Below, piece after piece: positions 7,469 to 14,747 of a DNA stretch of 32,317 bases. The DNA is taken from NCBI GenBank assembly GCA_041658075.1, contig JBBAAW010000010.1, forward strand, positions 1 through 32,317. Direction: 5' to 3'. The notes under the pieces are model-generated. The model was not told where the DNA came from. It saw only the letters and a program-made list of their open reading frames with translations, and made no database searches. The stretch is from JBBAAW01 sp041658075. GTDB taxonomy: Bacteria; Patescibacteriota; WWE3; UBA101185; UBA10185. Within the stretch, counting starts at the first letter, position 1. Each line of letters begins with the position of its first letter. The position numbers and the translations under genes are program-made.

Positions 7469-8955
7469 TTCATCTCAATATAGTATCCCACCTGCGCGTT
7501 GGCAAATTGTGGTTTTAGTAAAAGCCCACACTCCTTGCCTTTTCCTGCTGATGTTACATCGTTTTTACCCTCTTTTATCTTTTTTACCGACCCTGAATAC
7601 ACCGGCAAATCCTCTTTTTTTAGGTCGTTGGGGTTTTTATCGTAGATTGACACTTTGGAGCCCTCTTTTAATATTCCGGCGATAATTTTACACCCAATTA
7701 TTATATCGCCTGACTCTAACTTAAACAGTTTTAAAATCTCCGCTCTACCTTTTACCTTAGCCTCTTCTGTAATAGCTGCCCCAGACAAAAGTTTTTCCAC
7801 AAATTCAATAAGTTCGTAGATAGTTTTAAACATATTCACTTTTATGCTGTGACTTTCTGCCAAATCCAGAACCGAGGCTGTAGCCTTTATACCAAAACCT
7901 ATAACCACGCCACCAGCACTATCTGCTAAAAGTACATCTCCATGAGTAATATCACCTGTTCCCGTAAAGAGAAATTCCAGAGAAAAGTTAGCCACAGGGG
8001 ACTCCACGGCCATTTTTGCCAAACTTGCCTTTATGGCTTCCAAAGTACCTAAAGTATCGGATCTTATTACCACAGACACTTTTTTCTTAGTGTTCTTGCC
8101 CACAATTTCCACGCGGTTTTCTTCTTCTGTAAGACTTTCCAAAACGCTACCTTTTTGCACAATAATATCACCAACGCTAGGGGTATCTTTAAAGCCTAAA
8201 ATTTCCACTGGTGTTCCGGGTCCCGCCTCTTTTAGTGGCTGACCTAGAAAGTCGCTAATTGAACGCACTTTAGCTTGTTTTCTACCTGCGCTTATCTCCA
8301 TGCCAACTTTTAAAGTTCCGTCTTTAATGACCGCTGTAACCACTGCGCCTCTTTTTGAGTCTAGCCTAGATTCTATAATTAAAGCCTCAATTTCTCCGTT
8401 AGGGTCGGCTTTTAGCTCCATCATTTGAGATAAAGTAATTATTGACTCCAGCAAACCTTCCAAGTTTGTGCCACTTTTTGCCGACACATTGATGCAGATG
8501 ACGTCGCCACCCCAGTCCTCTGTTAAAACATTTTCCTGCGCCAGTTGTTGTTTGGTTTTTTGTGCGTCAAAGCCCTCTAAATCGCACTTATTTATAGCAA
8601 CAATTATTTTGGCTCCGCCCGCCTTAGCGTGGGCAATAGCCTCCTTGGTTTGGGGCATCACGCCTTCTGTTCCGGCAACCACCAAAACCACAATATCCGC
8701 CACCTTCCCGCCCCGAGCGCGCATGTTAGAAAAAGCCGCGTGCCCCGGAGTGTCAATAAAAGTAATTAGGGTTCCGTGGTAAGTGACTTGATAGGCACCT
8801 ATATGTTGTGTAATTCCCGCGTATTCTTTACCTGCTACATTGGTTTTTCTAATAGCGTCTAAAAGGCTGGTTTTTCCATGGTCAACGTGTCCCATAACGG
8901 ACACAATAGGTGGTCGGGTGATGTATTTACTTGTCGACACATTTTTTGTTTCCAT
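7465..8955 (-). CDS. infB: Translation initiation factor IF-2, short form
   Basis: GTPase that places initiator tRNA on the ribosome. All GTP-binding motifs are present: G1 GHVDHGKT (22-29), the IF-2 specific GITQHIGAY (47-55), G3 DTPGHAAF (68-75), G4 NKCD (122-125; most IF-2 have NKID or NKMD) and G5 SAKSGTNL (about 155). Domains II, III and C2 follow, ending in the usual beta-barrel. At 496 residues it consists only of the core; the N-terminal IF2N domains and linker of larger forms (about 890 residues in E. coli) are missing. The start is set by AAAAGG 5 bases before the ATG. The order nusA-infB is the classic one. The downstream glycosyltransferase overlaps it by 4 bases. Confidence 0.97.
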   Translation of the reverse strand: METKNVSTSKYITRPPIVSVMGHVDHGKTSLLDAIRKTNVAGKEYAGITQHIGAYQVTYHGTLITFIDTPGHAAFSNMRARGGKVADIVVLVVAGTEGVMPQTKEAIAHAKAGGAKIIVAINKCDLEGFDAQKTKQQLAQENVLTEDWGGDVICINVSAKSGTNLEGLLESIITLSQMMELKADPNGEIEALIIESRLDSKRGAVVTAVIKDGTLKVGMEISAGRKQAKVRSISDFLGQPLKEAGPGTPVEILGFKDTPSVGDIIVQKGSVLESLTEEENRVEIVGKNTKKKVSVVIRSDTLGTLEAIKASLAKMAVESPVANFSLEFLFTGTGDITHGDVLLADSAGGVVIGFGIKATASVLDLAESHSIKVNMFKTIYELIEFVEKLLSGAAITEEAKVKGRAEILKLFKLESGDIIIGCKIIAGILKEGSKVSIYDKNPNDLKKEDLPVYSGSVKKIKEGKNDVTSAGKGKECGLLLKPQFANAQVGYYIEMK

Positions 8956-8987
8956 GTAAACCTTTTCATTGTATGTTTAACAAGGTT

Positions 8988-8993
8988 ATTATA
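8988..8993 (-). promoter_or_regulatory. -10 box upstream of infB
   Basis: TATAAT on the minus strand lies 32 bases before the infB ATG in the 59-base gap after nusA. The -35 region is poor. It could give infB a second transcript besides read-through from nusA. Unlike most genes here, infB would then have a real leader with a Shine-Dalgarno sequence. Confidence 0.4.
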
Positions 8994-9014
8994 CTACCTA
9001 TGGGGTGTTTATGC

Positions 9015-10241
9015 TTAAGTAATGCTGTCGTTAGGATTGCTTGTGGCCGATGTTGTTGTATCGACGCTTGGATTCGGGGTGATAGAGGGGTCCGATGTTT
9101 GGGTTGCGTTGTCGACACTATCTCCACCAGCAACTTCAACCTCAGCTGCTTTTATATCTTCCTCCCCCTTCTTTTTTGCATCCTTACGTTCTTTAATATC
9201 AATATCCCAAATTCCTACGGGGCCTTTTCTACCTTCCTTAATGCCTTTCCCGGCTTTTTCCTCCTGGGTCAAACCAAAAACGCTGGGTGCGCCCTTAATG
9301 TCAATTTTCCATTTTGTAAGCTTGAAAGCAAGTCGCACATTTTGACCTTCTTTTCCGATTGCCAAACTTAGCTGGTCCTCCGGCACGGAAACCACAGCCT
9401 CTTGATTTTCTTGGTTGACAATTTGAACCTCGGTAACTTTGGCGGGCGCTAAAGCTGACGCAATGAGTTTTTCCACGCTTACGGAAAATGGTACAATGTC
9501 AACCTTTTCGCCGTTTAACTCTGCAATAACCGCCTGGACTCGCACACCCTTTTGACCTACACAGCTTCCAATGGGGTCAATCTTATCATCTTTGGACGAC
9601 ACAGCTATTTTGGTTCTAGAGCCGGCCTCGCGGGCAATAGCCTCAATAACCACGGTTCCGGAAGCAATTTCTGGAACCTCGCTTTCAAAAAGTTTGATAA
9701 TAAATCTAGGGTCGCTTCTGCTTACAATAATTTCTGTTCCTTTAGGTCCCTCACGAATATCTTTAACCAGAACCTTCATCTTCTGATTCATGCGATAATC
9801 TTCGCTGTTTATACTTTCCGCGGGTGGCATAATTCCGTGGGCTTTTCCCAAATCAAACACCAAAACGCTTCCTTCTGCTCTAAAAATCATTCCGGTTACA
9901 ATAGTGCCGATTTTTTCCCTATATTCTTTTAAAATTACATCCTTTTCCGACTCTCTAATTTTTTGTAAGATCACTTGTTTAGCGGTTTGAGCGGCTATTC
10001 TACCGAAATTGGCAGGAGTGACATCTTTCCCGTCTTCAAAAACTTTAGTCTCACCGTTATCTGGATCTAGCTCTGCTGTTACTACAACTTCCTCAGGGAG
10101 ATCTTTTCCATTTTGTTCTTGATAGTCTTTTTTGTAAGCCGATATTAGAGCTTGCCTAATAGAGTCCATCACACTCTCCGCGGAAATACCACGTTCCGTT
10201 GCTACTTGGTTAAGCGCCGATTTAAATTCTGTAACTGCCAT
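9015..10241 (-). CDS. nusA: Transcription elongation/termination factor NusA
   Basis: RNA-binding factor that acts on RNA polymerase pausing, termination and antitermination. The N-terminal domain (about 1-115) ends with the typical FGRIAAQTAKQVILQKIRE. The S1 domain follows (GTIVTGMIFRAEGSVLVFDL), then RSDPRFIIKLFESEVPEI and two KH domains with GSCVGQKGVRVQAVIAEL and LAIGKEGQNVRLAFKLT. The last 90 residues are low-complexity, first basic, then Ser/Thr/Asp-rich, in place of the AR repeats found in proteobacteria. I chose the ATG at 10241, which gives the usual MAVTEFKSAL beginning; a TTG at 10277, 9 bases after the dnaJ stop, would add 12 residues. It is followed by infB as in many bacteria. 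Confidence 0.95.
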   Translation of the reverse strand: MAVTEFKSALNQVATERGISAESVMDSIRQALISAYKKDYQEQNGKDLPEEVVVTAELDPDNGETKVFEDGKDVTPANFGRIAAQTAKQVILQKIRESEKDVILKEYREKIGTIVTGMIFRAEGSVLVFDLGKAHGIMPPAESINSEDYRMNQKMKVLVKDIREGPKGTEIIVSRSDPRFIIKLFESEVPEIASGTVVIEAIAREAGSRTKIAVSSKDDKIDPIGSCVGQKGVRVQAVIAELNGEKVDIVPFSVSVEKLIASALAPAKVTEVQIVNQENQEAVVSVPEDQLSLAIGKEGQNVRLAFKLTKWKIDIKGAPSVFGLTQEEKAGKGIKEGRKGPVGIWDIDIKERKDAKKKGEEDIKAAEVEVAGGDSVDNATQTSDPSITPNPSVDTTTSATSNPNDSIT

Positions 10242-10286
10242 AGGTGGTAAGTTAGCAGAATTGGCTTCAATAGTCAATAAATACCG

Positions 10287-11231
10287 TCATCGTGGGTAGT
10301 TTTCTAGCGCCTGTTTTTGTTGCCTGGAAATGTTTTGAGGAATTCTTATGGCGACTTGTACAATAACGTCCCCACTGCCACGACCATTTAACTTGGGTAT
10401 CCCTTTACCGCGCACTCTAAATTGCGTTCCATGTTGCGTTCCGCTTGGTATTTTAAGCTGTGTTTGGGCTACTCCTGTGGACGACTTCTCATCTACTGTG
10501 GGAATTTCCACGAGTCCTCCCAAAGTGGCGGTAACAAAGTCGATTTCCTTTAAAACACCCAAATCGTCTCCCGCCCGATCTTGAAATTCTCTTGGAGTAG
10601 ATACGCGCAAAGTTATGAAAAGATCTCCCGCAGGTGTATTGGCAGGACCAGGTAGTCCCCGTCCCGCAAATCTCAATTCTGTGCCGTCTCTAGCACCCTG
10701 AGGAATTTTTATAGTAATCTCACCCGTTTCTACCTTTAATGTCTTTTGGGCGCCTTTTACCGCGTCTACAAACTGAATTTCCAGCTGATACGACAGGTTC
10801 TTACCCCGTTTTGGTTGGCGCTGACCTCCAAAACCTCTGAAGCCAAAAAAATCCTGAAAGACTTCAAAAGGATCCACATCTCCAAAGGGGTTTTGTCCGC
10901 CCATGTTAGAAGAATAAGTGTAGGTAAAAGGTCCCTGCTGTCCGCCAAAACCTTGACCGCCGAATCCGCTGGCGTTTGCTCCGGAGAAGCCTTGCGCCCC
11001 ACCCGCTGCATGCCCATAAGCATCGTACATCTTGCGTTTTTGTGGTTCAGAAAGTACCTGGTAAGCCTCATTTATTTCTTTAAAGTGCTCTTCATGGGCT
11101 TTTTTATCGCCATCTTTTACCATGTCAGGATGGTGTTCCATGGCCATTTTACGGTATGCTTTTTTAAGCTCGTCGTCAGAGGCTGTTTTTGACACCCCTA
11201 GAATGTCGTAATAATCCCGTTTTGTTGGCAT
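10287..11231 (-). CDS. DnaJ/CbpA-type co-chaperone without zinc finger
   Basis: A 314-residue class B J-protein, a partner of DnaK (Hsp70). The J domain occupies residues 5-70 with HPD at 34-36 and the typical INEAYQVLSEPQKRKMYDAYG. A Gly/Phe-rich segment follows (about 75-130), containing FGGQGFGGQQGPF, then the two C-terminal substrate-binding beta domains (about 140-300). The four CxxCxGxG repeats of class A DnaJ are absent. Placement as first gene before nusA and infB links protein folding with transcription and translation factors. No dnaK or grpE is in the window. Its ATG is 7 bases from an extended -10 box, so it is probably read from a leaderless message. Confidence 0.93.
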   Translation of the reverse strand: MPTKRDYYDILGVSKTASDDELKKAYRKMAMEHHPDMVKDGDKKAHEEHFKEINEAYQVLSEPQKRKMYDAYGHAAGGAQGFSGANASGFGGQGFGGQQGPFTYTYSSNMGGQNPFGDVDPFEVFQDFFGFRGFGGQRQPKRGKNLSYQLEIQFVDAVKGAQKTLKVETGEITIKIPQGARDGTELRFAGRGLPGPANTPAGDLFITLRVSTPREFQDRAGDDLGVLKEIDFVTATLGGLVEIPTVDEKSSTGVAQTQLKIPSGTQHGTQFRVRGKGIPKLNGRGSGDVIVQVAIRIPQNISRQQKQALENYPR

Positions 11232-11238
11232 GTGTGAT

Positions 11239-11247
11239 ATTTTAGCA
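11239..11247 (-). promoter_or_regulatory. Extended -10 promoter of the dnaJ-nusA-infB operon
   Basis: TGCTAAAAT on the minus strand, 7 bases before the dnaJ-like ATG at 11231. No Shine-Dalgarno sequence fits in the gap. It probably drives the five genes down to the methyltransferase. Confidence 0.5.
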
Positions 11248-11261
11248 CTTGCTCGCTTGGT

Positions 11262-11289
11262 TTGCTACACGTTCGGCGTATGTTAAAAT
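11262..11289 (+). promoter_or_regulatory. Promoter of tRNA-Glu
   Basis: TTGCTA (11262-11267), a 16-base spacer and TAAAAT (11284-11289) preceded by TG. The tRNA begins 29 bases after the -10 box. It is divergent from the dnaJ promoter. A near-direct repeat of AAGCAAGCT occurs in the leader. Confidence 0.45.
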
Positions 11290-11318
11290 AAGCAAGCTTG
11301 TTACATAAAGCAAGCTGT

Positions 11319-11393
11319 GGCCCCATCGTCTAACGGTTAGGACAACGGATTCTCATTCCGTTAACCGGGGTTCGATTCCCCGTGGGGTCACCA
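11319..11393 (+). tRNA. tRNA-Glu (anticodon CTC)
   Basis: A full cloverleaf can be folded by eye. The acceptor GGCCCCA pairs with TGGGGTC (one G-T pair), the D arm contains TAACGGTTAGGAC, the anticodon stem ACGGA/TCCGT holds the loop TTCTCAT with anticodon CTC, the variable loop is TAAC, and the T arm CGGGG/CCCCG has the loop TTCGATT. The discriminator A is followed by an encoded CCA. It reads GAG codons. The 3' end lies 110 bases from the left end of the neighbouring insertion sequence. Confidence 0.97.
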
Positions 11394-11497
11394 AGGGCAA
11401 GCGTTCAAATTTGATCACCTAATATTTAAAAGAAGGTTGGTATTCCAACACCATCTCTCTGATTGGACACCGCACAACAAGACTCCGTATTAAATCA

Positions 11498-11513
11498 CGA
11501 GAGAATCCTCTCG
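11498..11513. repeat. Hairpin near the left IS end
   Basis: CGAGAG and CTCTCG form a perfect 6-bp stem with loop AATC. It lies 30 bases beyond the transposase stop codon and includes part of the proposed left terminal inverted repeat. There is no T-run after it on either strand, so it is unlikely to be a simple intrinsic terminator. Confidence 0.4.
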
Positions 11514-12726
11514 AAATGATATTCGTTAAATCATACGAAATACTACCCAAATATTGTCTGATGTCCGTAGAGACTTTCTGATAACATTACAATTTCCTCC
11601 AGTAGTTTTTTAGGGTTAAGAGCCTTGAACCTTTCAGTTAGTTTTTTCCTGATTACAGAGTCTATATTTGGATGCTCTATTACCCTTTGGTATGCAGTTT
11701 TCGGTGTTGAGTACTTACGGCTTACGCGAGCCCCATCCCTTACTTTCGATTTTAGGCGCATAACAGCTTGGAAGAAGTTTTGGTAATCGGAAAGCTTCTC
11801 GTAAAGATCATTTATGATTTCAAGTTGCTCTTCGGTGTCAAATCTGCCGTAGCCCACAAATCTTCTAACCACGGAGAAGTTCTGCTGTTCTATATACGCC
11901 TGATCGTTTTTAACACCCTCCCTAGATCTAGTGTACGAGATCTGATTTCTCCTACAGTATCTTACTAGATGCCAGTTAACAAACTCTCCTCCTGTATCAA
12001 AATCTATTCCTAAAAGCTTAAAGGGTAACCGTTCCCTTATTTTATTAAGTGCGGAAACGGTGTGTTCCTCCGATTTACCAAGATGCGCTCTACATTCATT
12101 CCACCCGGTTGCCACGTCCGTGGTATCTAGTGTATAGAGGTAGTATCCGTAGTTAGAGCCTCCACAATGGTGGACAGAATCGATCTCCAAAAAGCCGGGT
12201 TGGGCGTTATCCCAATCCGTCCACATTTTAATGGGTATTTGTTGTTTTAGAAGGGTACCGGGCTTTGTCCTTGAACGTGACTTCAGGTTTATTTTCTTGC
12301 GTTCGTGTTTTAGGAGCCTGTCTATGGAAGCGGGAGATATCTGCAAAAGAAGGGTCTTTTGATACACCTGAAGGTTTATCTCCCCAAAGTTTTCCAGGCT
12401 TTGAAGATATGTTTTCATCATGGGAGCAAGCCTTTGCCCACAGGAGAAATTGGCTATATGCCAAATGTCGGTAAGAGGTTTAAGTATGTTCCCATACTTA
12501 GAAGCTCTGTTTCTTCTTATTCTTGTCTTCGGCCTCAGTATATCGGCCAATAACTCCATAAGGTGCTTTCTGGAGTAGGTGGTTAGATTTGAAAGGTTAT
12601 TTAAGATCGCGCTTCTCCTCTTCTTAGATGCTTTTCTGTATTCCTTTGAGAGATCAAAAACCAAAGATCTCTGCTCTATTTTGTTCATAAAAATCCTCCT
12701 TTAGAGCAGGAAATTTCAGGAGGATT
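11504..12726 (-). mobile_element. Insertion sequence with rve-type (DDE) transposase
   Basis: One transposase gene is flanked by short imperfect inverted repeats: AATCCTCTCGAAAT at 11504-11517 and AATCCTCCTGAAAT (minus strand) at 12726-12713, with 12 of 14 identical. The ends are tentative, because I cannot see a clear target duplication and the right repeat overlaps both a ribosome-binding-site hairpin and a promoter-associated element of the next operon. The transposase type resembles integrase-like transposases filed among the unclassified (ISNCY) families. The element sits between tRNA-Glu and an envelope operon. The gene is intact, so the element may still be active. Confidence 0.6.
11543..12688 (-). 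CDS. Transposase with integrase catalytic core (ISNCY-like)
   Basis: A 381-residue transposase. The N-terminal 130 residues are basic and helical, suited to helix-turn-helix DNA binding. The retroviral-integrase core follows: first Asp in FLEIDSVHH (about 169), second in GIDFDTGGEF (about 228), and the Glu in KNDQAYIEQQN (about 267). The phrases NFSVVRRFVGYGRFDTEEQ and RDGARVSRKY after it recur in transposases with the same architecture. The C-terminal part is helical. Start ATG has the perfect ribosome binding site AAAGGAGG 6 bases upstream, but that site is paired within a hairpin. The frame is complete with no frameshift. The gene faces the tRNA and the dnaJ operon. Confidence 0.88.
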   Translation of the reverse strand: MNKIEQRSLVFDLSKEYRKASKKRRSAILNNLSNLTTYSRKHLMELLADILRPKTRIRRNRASKYGNILKPLTDIWHIANFSCGQRLAPMMKTYLQSLENFGEINLQVYQKTLLLQISPASIDRLLKHERKKINLKSRSRTKPGTLLKQQIPIKMWTDWDNAQPGFLEIDSVHHCGGSNYGYYLYTLDTTDVATGWNECRAHLGKSEEHTVSALNKIRERLPFKLLGIDFDTGGEFVNWHLVRYCRRNQISYTRSREGVKNDQAYIEQQNFSVVRRFVGYGRFDTEEQLEIINDLYEKLSDYQNFFQAVMRLKSKVRDGARVSRKYSTPKTAYQRVIEHPNIDSVIRKKLTERFKALNPKKLLEEIVMLSESLYGHQTIFG

Positions 12727-12728
12727 TT
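12690..12728 (-). promoter_or_regulatory. Hairpin sequestering the transposase ribosome binding site
   Basis: An 11-bp perfect inverted repeat, AAAATCCTCCT (12690-12700) and AGGAGGATTTT (12718-12728), has a 17-base loop. In the transposase mRNA the second arm holds the whole AAAGGAGG core, leaving only the ATG outside. Translation would be off whenever transcripts enter from outside the element and fold. This is a recognised way for insertion sequences to limit transposase. Confidence 0.6.
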
Positions 12729-12742
12729 AGATGATTCAAATC
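12723..12742 (+). promoter_or_regulatory. Shared promoter element, copy 1
   Basis: GATTTTAGATGATTCAAATC, an interrupted palindrome (GATTT...AAATC). The same sequence with one change lies at 14683. In both places the shared block (to the following G) ends 5 bases before a TTGACA -35 box. The position suits an activator or repressor site. This copy overlaps the end of the insertion sequence. Confidence 0.55.
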
Positions 12743-12748
12743 GGACTC

Positions 12749-12777
12749 TTGACATTGAATGATGTTGTAGTTATAAA
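12749..12777 (+). promoter_or_regulatory. Promoter of the envelope operon
   Basis: TTGACA (12749-12754), 17-base spacer, TATAAA (12772-12777), then 6 bases to the ATG at 12784. It is a near-consensus promoter with a leaderless start. Confidence 0.65.
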
Positions 12778-12783
12778 TAATGT

Positions 12784-13497
12784 ATGAAAGATCAACTTGC
12801 CCAAAGTATCTCAAAAAAGAAGACATCAGGAAGTGTTTTAGTTGTCGTTTTAGTTGTGTTTGTAGCTGTTTTATTAGCTGTGATAGTAGCCGGGGTTCTT
12901 TATTTTGTAGTATTAAAAGGGAATAATAATACAAATCAAGTTGTGCCGGTATCAAATATCTCAAACACACTTGCACCAGCTTCTGCGCAACCAGTACAAC
13001 CTATACAACCGCAGGTTCCGCTTCAAACGGCAGGAACACAGTTCAAAGGGGTTACCGCAATATTAACAGATGCACGAAGAAATGGTCGTATTGTAACAGT
13101 CAAATTCAAACTTAAGGCTTCTTCTAATGCTGCAGACCTGCAAGGAAAGCTATATGGAAATTGTGGTTCAGAAGATCCAACAGCACGTACCGCTATTACC
13201 AAAATTTGTGCTATATGTGCAGGTGATTACTCAGCCGGTTGTATCGGTATCGGAAAGCAAGATACCCCATATGCTTTAGATAAAGCTTACATTGTGGATG
13301 AAGTGGATCAAATGAAATATGAAGTAATCAAAGATGCCAATGACAAACTATTAGCTAGTGAGCCTGTTTTAGATACCATGATGGTTAATCAGGAAATATC
13401 TTTTTTTGTACAATTCACAGCGCCACCGACAGAGACAAAAACAATTACTATAAATCTTCCAAAAGTACAGCCTTTTATAGGGGTGGAGATTAAGTAA
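12784..13497 (+). CDS. Membrane-anchored protein with DUF4352-like beta-sandwich, unknown function
   Basis: A 237-residue single-pass protein. Residues 1-14 are cytoplasmic, 16-41 form a strongly hydrophobic span, and a Pro/Gln-rich linker runs to about residue 85. The extracytoplasmic domain (about 88-237) looks like an immunoglobulin-type beta-sandwich of the DUF4352 kind: KFKLKASSNA near the start, a DEVDQMKYEVIKDANDKLL segment, then FVQFTAPPTETKTITINLP near the end. Four cysteines lie in NCGSEDPT and KICAICAGDYSAGC, probably disulfides. The gene begins an operon with the VWA protein 5 bases downstream. The role is unknown; its position suggests a surface complex. Confidence 0.8.
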   Translation: MKDQLAQSISKKKTSGSVLVVVLVVFVAVLLAVIVAGVLYFVVLKGNNNTNQVVPVSNISNTLAPASAQPVQPIQPQVPLQTAGTQFKGVTAILTDARRNGRIVTVKFKLKASSNAADLQGKLYGNCGSEDPTARTAITKICAICAGDYSAGCIGIGKQDTPYALDKAYIVDEVDQMKYEVIKDANDKLLASEPVLDTMMVNQEISFFVQFTAPPTETKTITINLPKVQPFIGVEIK

Positions 13498-13502
13498 TCA
13501 AA

Positions 13503-14681
13503 ATGGAAAACGGTCAGACAGTTACTCCGCAAGACGAGAACGTTTTGTCTACGACTCAAGTTACAGATAAGAAATCACACTCTAAAAGATACCTTTTGTT
13601 CGGGGGGATTGGTTTTTTGGTTTTTCTTCTTCTTAGTGGCGGAATATTTTTTGCAATGAAAAATGCTTTTCCCAAAAATTCTCAACAAGCAACACCCGCG
13701 ATAGAGCTTCCCCTTATTAGTACAAACAATTCTCTGGAACAACCATCCCAGACAGCGGAAATACCCTCAGTTCCAGGTGGAGGGGTGGCAACAGGAGGTA
13801 TCCCTTTGTTTGGAAGTAAGGTGGGTTTAGTGGGGTCTGCGATATCTACCAGAAATTTAGCGGGAATGCTTTTACAAGTCAACCAAATAGATATCTGCGA
13901 GTTTCCAAATGTTAATATCTACGCCACTATTACAGATGAAGAAGGGGAAGTTTTCTCTGATGTACGGGCAAAAGATTTTACGGTAACCGTGGATGGAAAA
14001 GAAGTTAAAGAGTATAGCTTTTCTTTTATTAAGGAGGAAAACATACCTCTTAGCACAACATTGGTTTTGGACCATTCGGGAAGTATGAAGGGGGATCCCA
14101 TTGTTAAAGCAAAGGAATCTGCAATAAGCTACATAGACAAGTTAAAACCGACAGATGAGGTTGCCTTAATTCAATTTGATACACAGATAGAGCTTCTGCA
14201 AAAGCTTACAAAAGACAAGGAGACGGTCAAGAGTTTAATTAACAACATTGTGCCACGAAGCGATACCGCCCTATACGATGTTGTTTACTTTTCAGCCGAG
14301 AACAATCTTGGGTGTGGTAGAAAAGCTGTTATTCTTCTCACAGATGGGCGAGATACGGCTTCAAAGAACTTCACCTTAGATAAAGCTATCGAGAAAGTAA
14401 ATCTGGTTAATGTGCCTGTATTTGTTGTAGGGTTAAAAAGCTACCAATTTACGCCGGAGATTTTGCGGAGAATTGCGGAGGGTACAGGAGCTCAATACTT
14501 TGAAGCTCCCACGCCACAGGATTTAGCTACAATGTACCAGAAAATTAATAATCAGTTGCGGGGGCAGTACAGGTTTATGTATAAATTAGATATACCAAAG
14601 ACAAACAGTGATCACCGAATAAAGATTTCTTCAACCGTTGCGGGTTCTCAAACAACCAGTGAGAAAGGTTTTATTTATTAA
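13503..14681 (+). CDS. Membrane-anchored von Willebrand factor A domain protein
   Basis: A 392-residue protein. Residues 1-28 are cytoplasmic, about 29-50 form a membrane anchor, then a Ser/Pro/Gly-rich linker follows. A pre-VWA domain (about 125-180, with VNIYATITDEEGEVFSDV and DFTVTVDGKEV) resembles that of VWFA-related proteins. The VWA domain (about 182-360) has a complete metal-ion-dependent adhesion site: DHSGS (about 190-194), the Thr in RSDTALYD (about 257) and LTDGRD (about 280). It should bind Mg2+ and a protein ligand outside the cell. It is co-transcribed with the beta-sandwich protein, and the SPFH gene follows under a matching promoter. Confidence 0.9.
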   Translation: MENGQTVTPQDENVLSTTQVTDKKSHSKRYLLFGGIGFLVFLLLSGGIFFAMKNAFPKNSQQATPAIELPLISTNNSLEQPSQTAEIPSVPGGGVATGGIPLFGSKVGLVGSAISTRNLAGMLLQVNQIDICEFPNVNIYATITDEEGEVFSDVRAKDFTVTVDGKEVKEYSFSFIKEENIPLSTTLVLDHSGSMKGDPIVKAKESAISYIDKLKPTDEVALIQFDTQIELLQKLTKDKETVKSLINNIVPRSDTALYDVVYFSAENNLGCGRKAVILLTDGRDTASKNFTLDKAIEKVNLVNVPVFVVGLKSYQFTPEILRRIAEGTGAQYFEAPTPQDLATMYQKINNQLRGQYRFMYKLDIPKTNSDHRIKISSTVAGSQTTSEKGFIY

Positions 14682-14682
14682 C

Positions 14683-14702
14683 GATTTCAGATGATTCAAA
14701 TC
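14683..14702 (+). promoter_or_regulatory. Shared promoter element, copy 2
   Basis: GATTTCAGATGATTCAAATC, 19 of 20 identical to the element at 12723. It begins one base after the VWA stop codon. The shared block plus the following G ends 5 bases before TTGACA, as in copy 1. Confidence 0.55.
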
Positions 14703-14708
14703 GACGGC

Positions 14709-14737
14709 TTGACAAAATAATTGCTAAATTCTATCCT
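14709..14737 (+). promoter_or_regulatory. Promoter of the SPFH gene
   Basis: TTGACA (14709-14714), 17-base spacer, TATCCT (14732-14737), 10 bases to the ATG. The short leader includes AAGGAG just before the start codon. Confidence 0.6.
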
Positions 14738-14747
14738 ATAAGGAGAT

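Noticed and set aside
11498..11513. Intrinsic terminator for the transposase or tRNA gene
   Set aside because: The stem is only 6 bp and no T-run follows on either strand.
12716..12976. Minus-strand frame across the envelope operon promoter
   Set aside because: Low-complexity Leu/Gln translation opposite a strong promoter and start; a shadow.
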